This document shows, piece after piece, positions 10,796-23,576 of a stretch of 64,000 nucleotides of DNA. The stretch comes from Limnoperna fortunei. Lineage: Eukaryota > Mollusca > Bivalvia > Mytilida > Modiolidae. How positions within the stretch are numbered: the first letter of the stretch is position 1; every line of letters starts with the position of its first letter. The stretch spans positions 17,981,563-18,045,562 of the forward strand of contig OX104113.1 in NCBI GenBank assembly GCA_944474755.1. The letters are read 5' to 3'. Position numbers and translations under genes: made by a program. The notes beneath the pieces are model-generated. The model was not told the DNA's origin. It did no database searches and saw only the letters and a list, made by a program, of their open reading frames with translations.

Positions 10796-12400
10796 CAGTT
10801 ATGACACATTATTTAAATGTCTTAAGTGTTTTAGCGCTCACAAACGGTGTTACGGACCTTAATTTCTTAAACGTGACGCAATAAATTTCGCTGTTTTATT
10901 CGTTGCTGACAACAATTTAAATGAAACATAGATAAGCATTTGTTATGATGATAATTGGATTTCAACTTGATCTAAAACCAATAAAAGAACGTCAATAAAC
11001 GTGTATTGGTCATGCTTTATAGAGAAAATAGATTGATTGTTTGATAAAGGTCATCAACAGTTTATATTGTTGAAAATAATTGTAGAAGTTAATAATCTCA
11101 TCAATTGTTTTTCAAAATAAGACTCTTAATTCTTCTAATTGTTTTTTTTTTTAATTTTAAATTCTGAAAATTTTATAAAGTTCTTAGCAATCGGTTTATG
11201 CACATTAATGCTAGTTTGACGTTTAAAATACATTTAATTGCAAATCTTTTAAAACAATTGTAATTACAGTAAAATTAAATCAATAAAAATTGTAACTTGT
11301 CGGTATGTTTTCTTTGATTTTCCGAGGACGCGATAACTGCCGATCTTACATTAACATTTTCCCCCACAGAACCACTTGACTATGGTCAATGTATTTTTAT
11401 TGGTAAACAATATAGATAACTTTCCCAATAGCTAAAAATAGCTGACCTTTAACTTCTTATCAATATATGTGCATCTCTGGAGGCAAAACATTATCAGTAA
11501 CCACATGTTAGTGTATGTAGAAATAGTAAACAAAGAGTTCATTTTGTAAAATTTATACATTTTCTTATAAATGGATCTTTTAAATTTAATGATGTTGCAC
11601 TGTCTTAATATGTAAAGAAAGTTAGTTATGAAGATTTTGTTTTTACAGTGAAAAATGTTATTTTACCATACCCTATGGAATATAACTAAGAGTTCCTGGA
11701 CAAACAATGTAAATGAGTGGCACAGATATAGATCAATACTTTGTTGAAACATCGTGTTTTTATGAAGTAAAAATGTAAAATTATCAAGTGAAAATTATTC
11801 ATTGGATATCAATATTCTGTTTTGGGGTATGTTTAAACACAATATTATTCTTGGATCCTGGAATGAAGAATTGTGTACCTTATGGCTGGTGGTTTAATAT
11901 TCAGTCAGAAATAATTCACAAAAAAGGATTAATATTTAAATTTTTTCCAAATAATTATTTAAACTATTTCAATAACTTGTGACAATTAAAACATAAAGAC
12001 ATAATATAACAACAAACAATGATAATGAAAACATTTATTAAAACTTACATAATTGCACAAGAAAAGTTGAAATACTGACAGCTCATTTCATGGCAGGATA
12101 AGATATTTTATTTGTATTAATTTGTTTATTAAAACATGTAAATATCTTATAGTTTAATACCAAATAAAATGTATAAACATTGCAACCTTTCAGACTTATT
12201 TTTGTTTATTTAATATTTATTGTCATTAAAATGTCCCTTTAAAGTACAATTATACATGTACATGTATAAAACATCAACAAAACTTTAGTCAAGTCATTCA
12301 AATTATATTTCTAATGATTTTATAAATGTTTGTGTATTGTGGTTTTAGTAATTTATATTTTTTTAAATGTCCATCTTTTTTTAAAATCATCTGTCAAACT
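10796..12400. other. No supported feature
   Basis: AT-rich, stop-dense sequence. An open frame at 11788-11982 encodes 64 residues with no recognised similarity and no flanking splice signals, and is not called. Confidence 0.5.
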
Positions 12401-12404
12401 ATTC

Positions 12405-12551
12405 AGGGCAGCACATAGCCATGCACCAGCTGTAGATTACAAGATTGATGCATTGAAAAGACTTAGGTCACAAGAATCAGCATGTACAAGTCTCCTTTCC
12501 TCAACTGCTTTGCACTATTTTTTTAACAAATATTTGAATTATGCTGTCTAA
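12405..12551 (+). other. Exon-like segment, possibly FLYWCH/MULE-type transposase relic
   Basis: After an acceptor-like actattcag the frame reads AAHSHAPAVDYKIDALKRLR and continues for about 45 residues, with higher GC than its surroundings. The H-x-H-x-P pattern with a following basic helix recalls the end of FLYWCH zinc fingers in MULE-type transposons. No second finger half, transposase core or donor site was found. This is a weak call from composition and a short motif. Confidence 0.22.
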
Positions 12552-12766
12552 ACCAATCTCTCTGATATGGAGGCATCAGTGTCTTTTGCCTCCACTAAAT
12601 ATTCATGAGCATTATTCATGAGCCTCGTTTTCATTGGAAAGTTATCTATATATATGTTCTTCGAAAACTTTGCTTTTTTTATTACAGTACTCTTCTCAAA
12701 GTTGAGATATTATAATCAAGATGATTATTTATTGCCTTTCACAATCGTCTATATTTGCATCCCTTT

Positions 12767-12993
12767 CAGGGGCGTAGCTGCCTATACGCGAGTACGCGGC
12801 TGAATCCACATTATTTTAAGAACAATATTGCAATCTATCCCTGTAATCAATAAACTGTCCATTTCAGTTCTAAATAAACCACTTTAGAATTCTCCAAATT
12901 GCACCATTGTTTTCAAAAATATTCCGGGGTGCATACCCGGACCCCACTAGTTCTTTGTGAATCCACATTGTAACTAGTCTAGCTACGCCCCTG
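12767..12993. mobile_element. hAT-like MITE, 227 bp, CAGGGGCG termini
   Basis: Terminal inverted repeats CAGGGGCGTAGCT (left) and AGCTACGCCCCTG (right) bound a non-coding interior. CAGGGGCG-type ends are characteristic of hAT-superfamily non-autonomous elements. Flanking bases give a CCTTT direct repeat rather than the 8-bp duplication typical of hAT, so either the flanks have mutated or the superfamily is different. Interior atccacatt repeats near 12806 and 12960 are also inverted-repeat associated. Confidence 0.75.
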
Positions 12994-14859
12994 CCTTTAC
13001 AGCATATGATAAAATTTTAAATAAAACAAATTGAAAAAAAACTATTAAACCAAATGGGATACACCTATAACATATAAATCGAACATCTCTGGATATGCAT
13101 ACCTTTTCTTGTTATATAATTAAATTCAGATGAGAGCAGATTTAATGTGCATTTATGATAATAGTACGAAATGTTTATTTGTTCAACACATTTACAACAC
13201 GTGATTTACAATAAATGGTTATGACACATAATCACGTGCACATAATGTAATGAATACAACACTAGCCAGCTTGATCGCGTACGAATATATGAACAGAATT
13301 ATATTTTTATTCAAATGCAAAGAACAAAATTATTACATTTCGCACTACAAAACATACTGTTTTTCACCTGAAAAATAGTCAAAACAATATTACAGATAGA
13401 AAGTACTTACTTCGTTAAATGCAAACATCGAACTAATTATCGCGCAAATAGCTCAGTAAACCGTACCTGAAATTAGTTATAACGCCACGTGTGATACAAT
13501 GCAATGATTTGAGTTATGAAAACACAAACAATTCAAATTCACACAAAATTAAATAACCCGTTTTCGATAATTTGATTAAAGTTCTTTGCATTAATTACAT
13601 GCTTCTTTTATCAATCGTTATGCCGCGCCTCCTTAGTTTTGATTGGATGCTAAAGTAGGGTTCAAAAAGCGCCACTGGACCGTCAAGGTCCTCCCCACCC
13701 GAGCTGTGTGTGGGAAACATAAAATTCAATATAGGTTATCACTGGTAGATTCGCACTAAAACCCCAAAACCCTTATTTTTAGGGATAAAAGGGAAAGCGA
13801 TAATATACCGTGAAACATTTTTATACAAATCAATCGCTTTAATCATAACATAAAAACTATTTCACAATAAAAGTCAACTACATTGTATATAACGATAAAA
13901 TACCATGAAACATTTGTATACAACGTCAACAAATTAAAATAACATAAACTCTTTTTTATAATTCAATTATAATTAGGTGTTTCACAAACTATTAGCCTAT
14001 CTAAAACAAAAACAGCATTAAAATATCTGTCCACACCTACAATCCCAGATGCCTAATTTATTACCATTCTAATAAACTGAACCCTATTAAAATCCTTATT
14101 ATAAAATTATGTCGCGTTTTCTCATGAGAAAAACACGTAAACCACCAACCGCTGTGGCTCGTGCTCGCATGATTGTGACTAGTGTAATTAACTTTCAAAA
14201 GATTATATTTCCGTCTTCCTAACGACCGCAGCTGTGAATCTGTCAAACCTCAACTCATTGCAAAAGTACATGCACCGTACCGAAAACTGTGTGTGGTATA
14301 GTCATTGTTCAAACCTAAAGTATGGATAAAGTTTTCTAATTTATCTCCAAATTCTTTTCTTGAAATAGGTTTTAGGTTAGGGTGACAAAAAAGAGGGCCA
14401 CTTTCTGTACCTCTGAATGTCAGAAATGATTTAACTCATTTGACAGAAGTTTGATGGATATTGGGCCTAATAACAATATTTGAAAATGAACCTGGGCTTA
14501 AATGTTTAAATGATTTAAAGTGTATTATTAACATTACATCGAATTGTTTTTATTCTAAAATGCAAAATCATCGATATTGAAGCAATGACTTGTTCCTATT
14601 GAGTCAGTAAACTAACCAAGACGTAAAACCCGTAAAAAGCTCACAAAAACATAGCAATGTATAGTGATTGAAAAAACCCGGTATCGTGTTTTAAGACTTC
14701 TGATACCATTCTATGCAGTAATGATTTTGTAATTGGTAGCCAGAAGGTCGCAGTTTTAAACTGCCTTTTAGCAGCTGCTTAACGATGAAAGAGGACTATT
14801 AAAAGGCCAGATAGACTATGTACAATGTGTACTAACAATGTATTAGAAGATGAAATTCA
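12994..14859. other. No supported feature
   Basis: AT-rich sequence without recognisable genes or repeats. Confidence 0.5.
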
Positions 14860-15900
14860 AACTTTAGAATAACGGTATTGATGGAAATATGTTACTCTGG
14901 TTTAAAAATTATCTTTCAGGGAGGAACAAAGAGTGGTTCTTAGCAGTGATAGTTCTGACTGGACATCTATGAATGCAGGTGTTTTTGGGTTCCATTGTAT
15001 GGCAATTATGCGTATGTTTAACGTTTTGCAGACGACACAAGCATTTATATAATAGTAGATAGTCCTGAAGTCGCTGCTGACATACTAAATCCCAAGGGAT
15101 CTAGCCAAAATTCATATCGGTCAAAAAGTGGTTAGTACAATTTAACCCACATAAAACTAAAACGATAATTTTGTCCATTAAATCAGTCAAGCCTATTCAT
15201 TTACATATTCTTATGGACGGGCTCAATATGCAAGCAGTTGCTTCACATAAACCAGTAATGGTTCTTGGCATGACCACATTGATTACATTGTTAAAAAAGC
15301 CTATAACAGAGTAAATTTCCTTCATAAGGTAAGATTTGTCCTTGACAGGTATGTCCTGGAGAGAATGTACTTTTCTTATAATAGACCAATTCTGGAGTAT
15401 GGCATAACCACACACAATACTTAGCAAACAAGTTAGAGAATGTCCAGGTAGACCCATGCGTATTGTTACAGGAGGGACAAAATTGATGTCGTTAGAAAAA
15501 AACTTTATCAAGAGATGGGTTCGGCTAGGAGGGAAAACATCTACTTTTTTATTACATAACATTATTAACAAGGAATTCCCAAATTATTTATAGGAACTTG
15601 TTCCTAGTTCAGTTGGCGATCGACATTTTACTCGCCAAGTTGAAAATATTGTTAATGTTTGTACACGAACCAGTTCCACTCTGAATAGTTTCTGCCTGCG
15701 ATCATTAACATATGGAATAATTTACCATTTAGATGTACGAAAGTCTACCTCGTTAAGTATATTTAACAGTAAATTGGAGACACGTAGCAAAGTAACCCCA
15801 AAGTACTATTACGTCGGAAAACTAGTTAAGGATAGATTCTACATGCAAGGCTTCGTATGCACAGTAGTTCACTAAATGAGCATCTGTGTCTTGTATAGTC
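14860..15900 (+). pseudogene. Jockey-like LINE reverse transcriptase relic
   Basis: Broken by many frameshifts and stops but readable in pieces: GIDGNMLLWFKNYLSGR near 14873, an AGV...GS block, then FADDTSIYIIVDSPEVAAD near 15028 (the ADD catalytic motif), a NPHKTKT-like block, DYI-KKAYNRVNFL, VRFVLDRYVLERMYFSYIRPILEY, and a C-terminal LVPSSVGDRH...TRQ and PKYYYVGKLV segment to about 15890. The order and spacing match the second half of a jockey-type RT. The minus-strand frame at 15197-15571 is its shadow. No 3' tail is seen. Confidence 0.78.
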
Positions 15901-15957
15901 TTCAAACCAGGGACAGTCTATACTAACTTAGTTAGTATAGACTGTCCCTGTTCAAAC
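15901..15957. repeat. 43-bp perfect palindrome between 7-bp direct repeats
   Basis: Arms of 20 bases (15908-15927 and 15931-15950) are exact reverse complements around the 3-base spacer tta. The block is flanked on both sides by ttcaaac (15901-15907, 15951-15957), as a target duplication would be. It sits at the end of the LINE relic. It could be a minimal foldback insertion, the scar of an excised larger palindrome, or a template-switch product. Confidence 0.9.
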
Positions 15958-18841
15958 TGAGCATGTAGTCATGTCGAATTAACCTATCATTTTCTTTTTG
16001 AATGTTTTAAGTATGATCAGCTTCGTTATAGTGCCTTACACTTAATTTAAATCAACCTGTCTGTCGATGGTAACTTATGTCTTAAATCTTGTTCAAAAAT
16101 ATTTTGTTCAAAGCAAACGCTTTTGATAACTACACAATCTTAATTTCAGATCACAAGGAAAATTGCAAATTAAATAGCGAATTTACATGTTTAGGAGGTA
16201 CATACAAGTTGCAACGAACAAGCAGGATTTATAGCATACAATTCTCAACTAATAAATATATTCGCTACATACAAGGGAAAATTACATTACATAATGCAAC
16301 AAGACACTGTTAACGTACTAACCTGTCAACACTGAGGTTACGGATAAAGCAAATTGGTCAACATCGCACGATCTGTACAAATTATTACCCGCAAACATAA
16401 GTTTTTACGGAAAGGTGAAACTTAACATTTGGGGAAAAGGCCAAATCTCGACTCCCGATTGTAAAAATCCAGATTAACATCGTTTTTGTAAAATATTGTA
16501 TTGTAACATTCTGTCTCATTGTCCATCCAGGGTCCCTCGAAAAAAAGGGGATTCAAATACTCTTTGAAATGAATTTCAGATCATTACACCCTCCTAGTCT
16601 ATGAGGGGTACTAGCCATCCGTAAAGACAGCGATGATGCTCATAGCATACAATAAGCTTTAGTATCTCTGCAGTAGACATGTCGGAGATTGGCCCCCCAA
16701 ATGTCTTGTCTACACCACCAACGATCAAGCGACGCTTTAAAATTCTAGGCGACTGATTCTGGTGTAACTTTTAGACTAACATATCAGACCAATGGCATAA
16801 AGTCCAAAGTGCATTTGATGAAGGTTTGACGATAGAGCGGTCCCTTAGTTGTTACATCGAAGGGAAACCTTGATGCATAGATGTTCAGTGAAACAGTGCC
16901 AAAACAATTATATAGAACATTCCGACAGATCAGATAATGAAGCTATAAAATCAAAGTTTGAATACTGGACGATGTTTGCCATGTGCATGCAGATAAGAGG
17001 GAACAAGAAAAAGAACACAAACGTCTGGACGCCTGCTAAACAAAAGTTGACATTTTTTAATTGGGGAAAAACATATGTTTTAGGACCGGTCAATATTTAT
17101 TGGGGGATTTGGACCGGCGCAAAATACAATAGGACACATACTTTTGTATGTCTGAATTTACATGGGATTCTAGGTTTTGTTAAATTTCAGCACTAATAGG
17201 ACAGCAAGTTTTTTTCATAACACTATCATCAATGAAAAAAAGACAAATATTTGTTCTGACCTTTTAAATTCAAAATCGAACAATTTATTCTAAATTATAA
17301 CCATCTAGTTATTCCGTAGATATGACACCCACTTTTTTACAACACATCTGATGTAGGACAGAAACTTTTTCGCATTTTTAGGAGATATAGGACAAAGTCT
17401 TTATTAAGCATGATACTTTGAAATGCATTAAATTTATATAACGTTTTCATTGTCGACTTGCAGTGTCGTACTCCGTAGACGGAGCCCCATTTATTTTCAA
17501 GAAAAATATAAGTCATAACCTAAATAAATGATTGATTGATATTTATATTGCATACAATGGTCAGATTATGGATACTTCTAGCGCAACAAATAGGTGAGAT
17601 TTAATGGTTCTAGAAAGATCAGTCCAATTAGTTACAAAAAAGAAGGTTCGAGAACTCTGATAAATTAAAATGGTACCGTGTATCTACTGCACATTATACG
17701 GTTCAGATAAAGCATTGTTATGTATGCAAACAGACTGAACAACAATAAGAGAAGAATGTTTATTCTTGCATGTTGTATTAAGAAACATTTTCGCTTTATC
17801 AGTTTGTTTAGTGATTTATACAGTTTAATGGTTTTGCTCGGTTTCAATTGCATTAAACAATCAATCTGTCCAATACGTCCTAAATATCAGCACAAATATA
17901 ATGAAGTGAACTATATTGATTTGAACAACTGTTGCACAGCCTGCCTAGTTATATGTTTCCATTCAAAGGCGATTATGCTTGAAAAGAAACATTTTAAAAT
18001 CTGATCGTCTATTATTTTCCTTAACGTATACTAAATTCAATAAGAGGATTGTTTATCCATGCAGAGTCAATATATAATTTTGCCAATTGTTAGTACATCA
18101 TCCGCTGAAACACTAACACTTAAATAATAAATTTCATAAAAAATTTGAGAAAACCTTTAGGAGAGTTAACCTCTTATACAGATAAATTAGAACTAATTCC
18201 AGTGTGGGTTTAGTTAATATCCAATATACAACAAATAATGCATCAATCTTGGTAATAATTAAACAACATGTCTACGTTTGCACAATGAAAAATGATTGCG
18301 AGAACAAAATGTGTCAAAAATTTAATATTTTACTTGGAGTGACTATATAACAAATAATAGATAAAAGGCACAACACATCCAACAAATTTTAATACGATTT
18401 TTTGCCAGAGACCTTCCGAAAGGAGAGGGGGTTCGTTTAATTTTGTGGCTCTAAAAGAAGAAAAGGGAAAAGGAGGTAGCGGACCAGAATTGGTCAATTA
18501 AATCTCAATCCATTTTAGCAATTTACTAAATAAGTGGAACCGTCCCGCATAACTAGATCTTCTCTCATTTGTTACATTGTACATAAAGTTAAAGCAAGCA
18601 TGAAAGCGAAACATAAAGACAAAATGCAGTGGAATTAAAACGATCAGTTAAACTACTACTCGAGTCTAGACTTTGCTGTATTGTTCTAAACTAACAAGTA
18701 TTTTAAGACTCGTTAACATCAAATCTTTTAAGACTAAGATTTACTAAATACTATTATTTAATTTACTCATTGATTATTTACTTCTGATAAATCCATACTG
18801 GTCGGTTATTTACATTTCGTTTTATAAAAAGTATCTGCAAA
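15958..18841. other. No supported gene
   Basis: A short SINE-A-like phrase (ctgtcaacactgag near 16323) is the only recognised piece. An open frame at 16849-17196 (115 residues) has no recognised domain, no splice context and no composition shift, and is not called. Confidence 0.45.
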
Positions 18842-19200
18842 ATTGATTGATGATTGATTAGCTAAATGGAAATTTAACGTCTATCAAGCAGAATTTGATC
18901 TGTATTAAGGACGACAACAATATATTCTAAAAATTGTATGGACAAAAGGGCATAAAATTTTTACTGCCACTGGAAAAGTATGAAGTACTGGATATGGAAG
19001 AAAAAATGCCTTTTGTAGCGGCTACATCGCACCTATTCTTTTTCTAAAATTTCAGAAGGGAAAAACATGGCAACCTTCATAACATTTTACAGACTATGGT
19101 CAGTGGTCAGTCTGACCAGAGAAAACCCCACCTCCCCCAAAGAGTGGACAAAATTATAATCTCCGTGTGATGATCCAAGTTAACCTACCCAAGTACCCAA
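18842..19200 (-). mobile_element. SINE-B, near full length, antisense, diverged
   Basis: The plus strand shows the reverse complement of SINE-B from its tail inward: ttgattgatgattgatt, then tttaacgtctatcaagcag (GGACGTTAA region), tgccactggaaaagtatg, ccttttgtagcggctaca (18 bases exact to the consensus), then gtcagtctgacc and cccacctccccc matching the head-proximal region. Many substitutions imply an old copy. Confidence 0.75.
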
Positions 19201-19932
19201 AAATCTAGAAGATCAGACGCACCGGATGAGCTCAAATTTTAGATAAAAAAACAAACAAACATAGAAGGCTGAACAAAAAGGTTGCTAAGACATTTCTTTT
19301 AAGTTTCTGCTGAAATTATTTTTTGACGTTGACAATGGTAAGAGTAATGATCATTCATTTTCAACTATGTACCAACGTCGGCTTTTGATGCAAACATTGT
19401 TGTCAACAACATTGGTTTGCAAACATTCATTCATAATAACTCAGTTACTCCTTGTCTTACTCATATTTGTTCTCGTTCGTTGTAAACAAATTGTGGGTTA
19501 CCTTGACCTTTAGAAGGGTACATTAAACGCATCTTGCATACATAATGTTCAAACAAAATCACGTAAGTAAATCAATAACAGCTTCAAACGTGTGGGTTTT
19601 ACTTTACATTCTGTTAATAGATGTAAATCGTGTGAATGTATTTAAATAATTCCATTAAAATCTAATTACGTGGCATTTAACGCAGGTTTACTTTTTGAAT
19701 CACAATCTAAGAAAATAAGGGTTAATGGTTATCTGACAGAACGCGAAATAACAATTTTAACTGCCATGCGATGAACGGAATTTGTTTGAAAGTATTGTCG
19801 TACTACATGTATATATAATTCACCATTCGACTATATAAGCACTTCTTATCTAAACAACGGGAGACACAAATAAGGAATTATAACTAAAAATAGTAAATTC
19901 CCTGGACGATGTTTGTTTTTTGCCATACTTTT

Positions 19933-19985
19933 AAACGTCTGGCGTAGTAAATTCTCTTTGATGCCATTACATTATTTGCCCATTG
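19933..19985 (+). mobile_element. Retrozyme fragment
   Basis: acgtctggcgtagtaaattc followed by tttgatgccatt..atttgcc matches the segment just downstream of the ribozyme cleavage site in the retrozyme at 41710. The ribozyme core itself is absent. Confidence 0.6.
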
Positions 19986-19997
19986 GTTATCATATTT

Positions 19998-20080
19998 TCA
20001 TGTTGATTGTTTGTTAACTTATTTTCGTCCTATATAGTTGAAACACTTCTTGCTGGGTGTAAAGCTAACGTTCAATCTTC
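19998..20080 (+). mobile_element. SINE-B 3' fragment
   Basis: attgtttgttaacttattt, then tatatagttgaaacacttc, ttgctgggtgtaaagc and a TCAATC end match the last 80 bases of SINE-B. It lies directly after the retrozyme fragment. Confidence 0.65.
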
Positions 20081-20284
20081 ATCATACTAAGAGCGTGGCA
20101 TTCTCTAAATACTGACGAATAATTTGTCATGATACTCATGATAACAATTGTCTTGGAGACCCTTAAAATTATAACGAAACATGTAAATTATTATTATTAA
20201 ATTATTGTTGTAAACAATTTTTACTAAGTTATTCAAACACAGAATATCTTCCAAGACCCATTATACTAGGTACGTAAAGAAGTT

Positions 20285-20395
20285 GTTCAGGTATGAGGCC
20301 TCCAGACTCTGGAACACATTTTAAATGAGACTTGAGCTATGCCCTGATTTGAGCAGTTAAAGAATTACATTTCAGCTGGTGTAGGTGGAAGCAAA
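20285..20395 (+). pseudogene. LINE RT C-terminal fragment
   Basis: Reads YEASRLWNTF then, after a stop, MRLELCPDLSS, matching the YEAxRLWNTLP...LRxxxxLxxFK block that ends jockey/CR1-like mollusc RTs (the same block occurs at 1140-1190). The T-rich 250 bp after it resembles a LINE 3' UTR. Nothing upstream is recognisable. Confidence 0.5.
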
Positions 20396-20985
20396 AAATG
20401 TTTATTTTTAATTACTGTTAATCAGTCACACTAATATGAGTTCTTTAATGTTACTATAGCTGATAGATTATTTATTGTTTTTGTTCACATGGTTTGTTCT
20501 ACATGTCTGCTCGCTGCTTTGTATGCTTTTTTTTCATTATTTAATTTCTGATCAGTATCTTTGCACGAATATAGTGAAAATATGTTTGAAAAGGGATGCT
20601 GTTTTCGTGATATGCTTATCCTGTTTTTTTAACACTTTTATAAGAATGTTCCTGCTTGATAGACGTTAAGTTTTTTTATTAGTGTAAAATTAAGCCCAAC
20701 GCTCTTAAATTTTAATACTATCAAATTTCATACTTACCATCAGCGGGTCAGGCGAAATATTTGTGCAATTTTTAAAGTGTAAAACTTTGCTTTCGCTTTA
20801 ATTATGTATCTAGATGTTGTTGTACAACTTTTTAAACGAATATTTTATTATTTTAGTCTGTACAGTATCGTTGTCTACCGTAACGATCCAACATCCCGTA
20901 CGAACAATTGTTGACTATTTATTTAGACGAATTATATATATAGGTCTATGTCTACGTTTCACCCCGGTTAATGAAGCTATATTTT
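20396..20985. other. T-rich, probable LINE 3' UTR then no feature
   Basis: Strand-biased T-rich sequence after the LINE C-terminal fragment. No coding or RNA signal. Confidence 0.35.
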
Positions 20986-20986
20986 A

Positions 20987-21180
20987 TATAGCGGATTTGG
21001 CCGAGGGGTCTAGACCGCTGGACATAGTGCAGGCGATTTGGTGCCACAGTGTCACAACGGTGCGAGTTTGAATCCCGCTGTTCGAATAAGCAAAAATTTG
21101 ACAGTGTTAAAAATAAATCTAATTCTAACAGTGTTGGGCTATATATCATTCTGACAACCCCCAATAATAAAGCACCCATT
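20987..21180 (+). mobile_element. tRNA-headed SINE (third type)
   Basis: The head at about 20990-21085 contains an A box (TTGGCCGAGGGGTC region) and a B box (gagtttgaatcccg) at near-tRNA spacing. The body has aaaataaatctaattcta and cagtgttgggctatata. The mature-tRNA fold is interrupted by extra bases, so this is a SINE head rather than a functional tRNA gene. Open frames through it are incidental. Confidence 0.65.
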
Positions 21181-23073
21181 ATCCGCTACTAGCTGAACCA
21201 CAAGGCAGGTAAACGGATCATGTCCTGGACACCATCCAGTCCCAAACAACAAGGATATAAGGATCTTAGACAAAACATGTTTCCTATCAGAAGTAAGTCG
21301 ATTCCGGAAGAGTCCAAATATATATTACCTTTCGATTGCAAATAGAAATGTGTACAACATTTTAATAAATTATAGAACATTAGTTTTTTTTTGGTTCTGT
21401 TTCATTCCTTTTGTATGTGTTTTTCGTGTGTTTACTTATTCCTGTGCAATTTATTCGTTTGAAATCGACATCCAACTTTAGTTGTTAGACATTCTAAACG
21501 TTGAAATCTCCATTTTCTAAGTTTTCTTCCGATAGAGTGGAGTATTATCGTCCTGTTCAATAACAAACGAAATCAATATATAATAAAGATGATGTATTGT
21601 GACTTGTCGCTAAAACGGCACCTATCAAAGTTACTGTATTATTGTTCAGAATGTCTGATCGCTAAATGTTACCCTACTTTAGAGAATAAAGTCATTTGTA
21701 TAGGACAAGGACGAACTGGATTAAGGTACTTTTATAATTCTGTTAAAAACTCATTTATTACTTACAACTGGCGTAATAATTCATTGAGAAATAATATATT
21801 CACCTAACCTATAAGCTATCTTAACATACATTTTGTTTTGGCATAAACATTTTAGCACATTAGCACATACAGCCTTGTGTAATGTTCACATCGTAGCAGG
21901 CAGTCATTATTTATCATTAGTTTTCTTTTGTAAAACAGTTTTAATAAGTTATTGTAAACTAAATAGTAATCAATGCCACTTAATTTTAGAGTATACAAAT
22001 GATGGTAGTACGTCCTTCTGGGTTATAAGCCCTCTAGTATGGTCGTTTCAATGATTGTATTTCAATACAATTTTAAAGGAAGCTTGTACATGACTGCCAT
22101 ACATTCCAGCTTAGACTTGGCTCTAGAATATATTCTGCCTCTCCAAATACACCAATAAACTGGTAATAGCTATAGGGCATATATCAAGTCCTCTTGAATA
22201 AGTAACAAATTTAATTATGAAATTGATTTGGCGATTATTCGTGTAATAGGACGATTAAAAATGTTGACTAGTTATACACCGTGAAGAAGCGAATAAATAA
22301 ATTTAAATTTAGTTAATTGAAAAAATTGACCCCGTATGCGTTTTAGCGCTTTTTGTTATCATGTCTTAAAATTAATGAATAACATTTCATTGAAATTATT
22401 TTAAACACATACGTTTATTGTAATATGAGTAATGGGTTCGTGTCCTCCCAGGTGAATGGGAGTGTTTTTATATAGATGTGTGCAAATGTTATAAACTGAT
22501 GCCAATGTTCTTTGCACCTGAACTACATATTTATAACAGCAGAATGCTGAAATTAATCCATTTTGTATTATAATTTGTCCTTGTTCGCCTGCACAAGTTT
22601 TATTGCAACATTTTAAAGGTCATTTTCTTGGTTGGCTACCACTGTGATTAAATACAGATTTGCACAAGGTATTGAATGAGGTGAAAAAAGGGCAAAATGA
22701 AATTTGTTTTATGTACAGTTTTTGGTACTATTACCATGACTATAAAAATCTGCAGCTAAAATAAATACCTTTATTCATCTGTCTTTTTTTAACACCATTA
22801 CCCATTGAAGTATAGTTTAATATTTCACTAAAATGAGATACTAACGAAATAGTTTTGTAACATTAGCTATGTTGATTTATTGAGGTGAAATATAAGTATA
22901 CTTAGTGTTAGAGACTTTAGAAGAAATGGCTGCTTAAAGCTTGCATATTCCAAGCTGGACACGAAACAGTGATAACTGATTGTAAATTATTTCGCCACTA
23001 AACGTTAATCTGTGAAAACTTGGGTTCTAATCATATCTTAAACTTTTTTTGCAGTTGCATACTATGCTTTTGC
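21181..23073. other. No supported feature
   Basis: AT-rich. The open frame at 21589-21807 has no recognised similarity. Confidence 0.45.
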
Positions 23074-23182
23074 AACATTTGTCAGTTTCAGCTAAATCTT
23101 TACTAATTTTTAAAACATTTATCAGTTTCAGATAAATCTTTACTAATCGTTTAAACATTTGTCAGCTTTCTTTTAATCTTTC
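23074..23182 (+). repeat. 40-bp tandem repeat, about 2.7 copies
   Basis: Units at 23075, 23115 and 23155 share acattt(g/a)tcagtttcag and aaatctttactaat. The last unit is diverged. Confidence 0.75.
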
Positions 23183-23462
23183 ATGTCTATTCATGATATA
23201 AAATTATTATCAAACTGTTAAGATGAGTAAAAACTAGCTATAGATCGAGTTGTTTATGAGAGAAACATTGAAGTGTAATCAGTAATATCTAATATGTTGT
23301 GAACTTTATTTATTCTTTGTAAGCCGATCCTGGAACAACTTCGACAGCTTGTTGTTTAACTATCTAACTTATCACTTGCCGGGACAGCTGATCAAAATGT
23401 TAACCACAGAACTCGGTGTGAAAAAAAAATGTATGAAACTATTGACTCCGTTGATGTTATCA

Positions 23463-23576
23463 TGTAAACCACAAACTCTGCTGGGATGACAAATAATACA
23501 TGTAAACCGTTGACTCAGCATGACAAACAATACATGTAAACCACGAACTCACTTGGTGTGACTAACACATGTAAAC
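23463..23576 (+). repeat. 36-38-bp degenerate tandem repeat, about 3 copies
   Basis: Three units begin atgtaaaccac/gttgactc and contain gatgacaaa..aata-like blocks; a fourth start (atgtaaaca) follows. Confidence 0.7.

Noticed and set aside
15197..15571. 124-codon minus-strand frame
   Set aside because: Antisense shadow of the plus-strand LINE RT relic.
16849..17196. 115-codon open frame
   Set aside because: No recognised domain, no splice signals and no composition change. One chance frame of this size is expected in 64 kb.
20987..21085. Functional tRNA gene
   Set aside because: A and B boxes are present, but acceptor-stem pairing and loop lengths do not make a clean cloverleaf, and the SINE body continues past the head.
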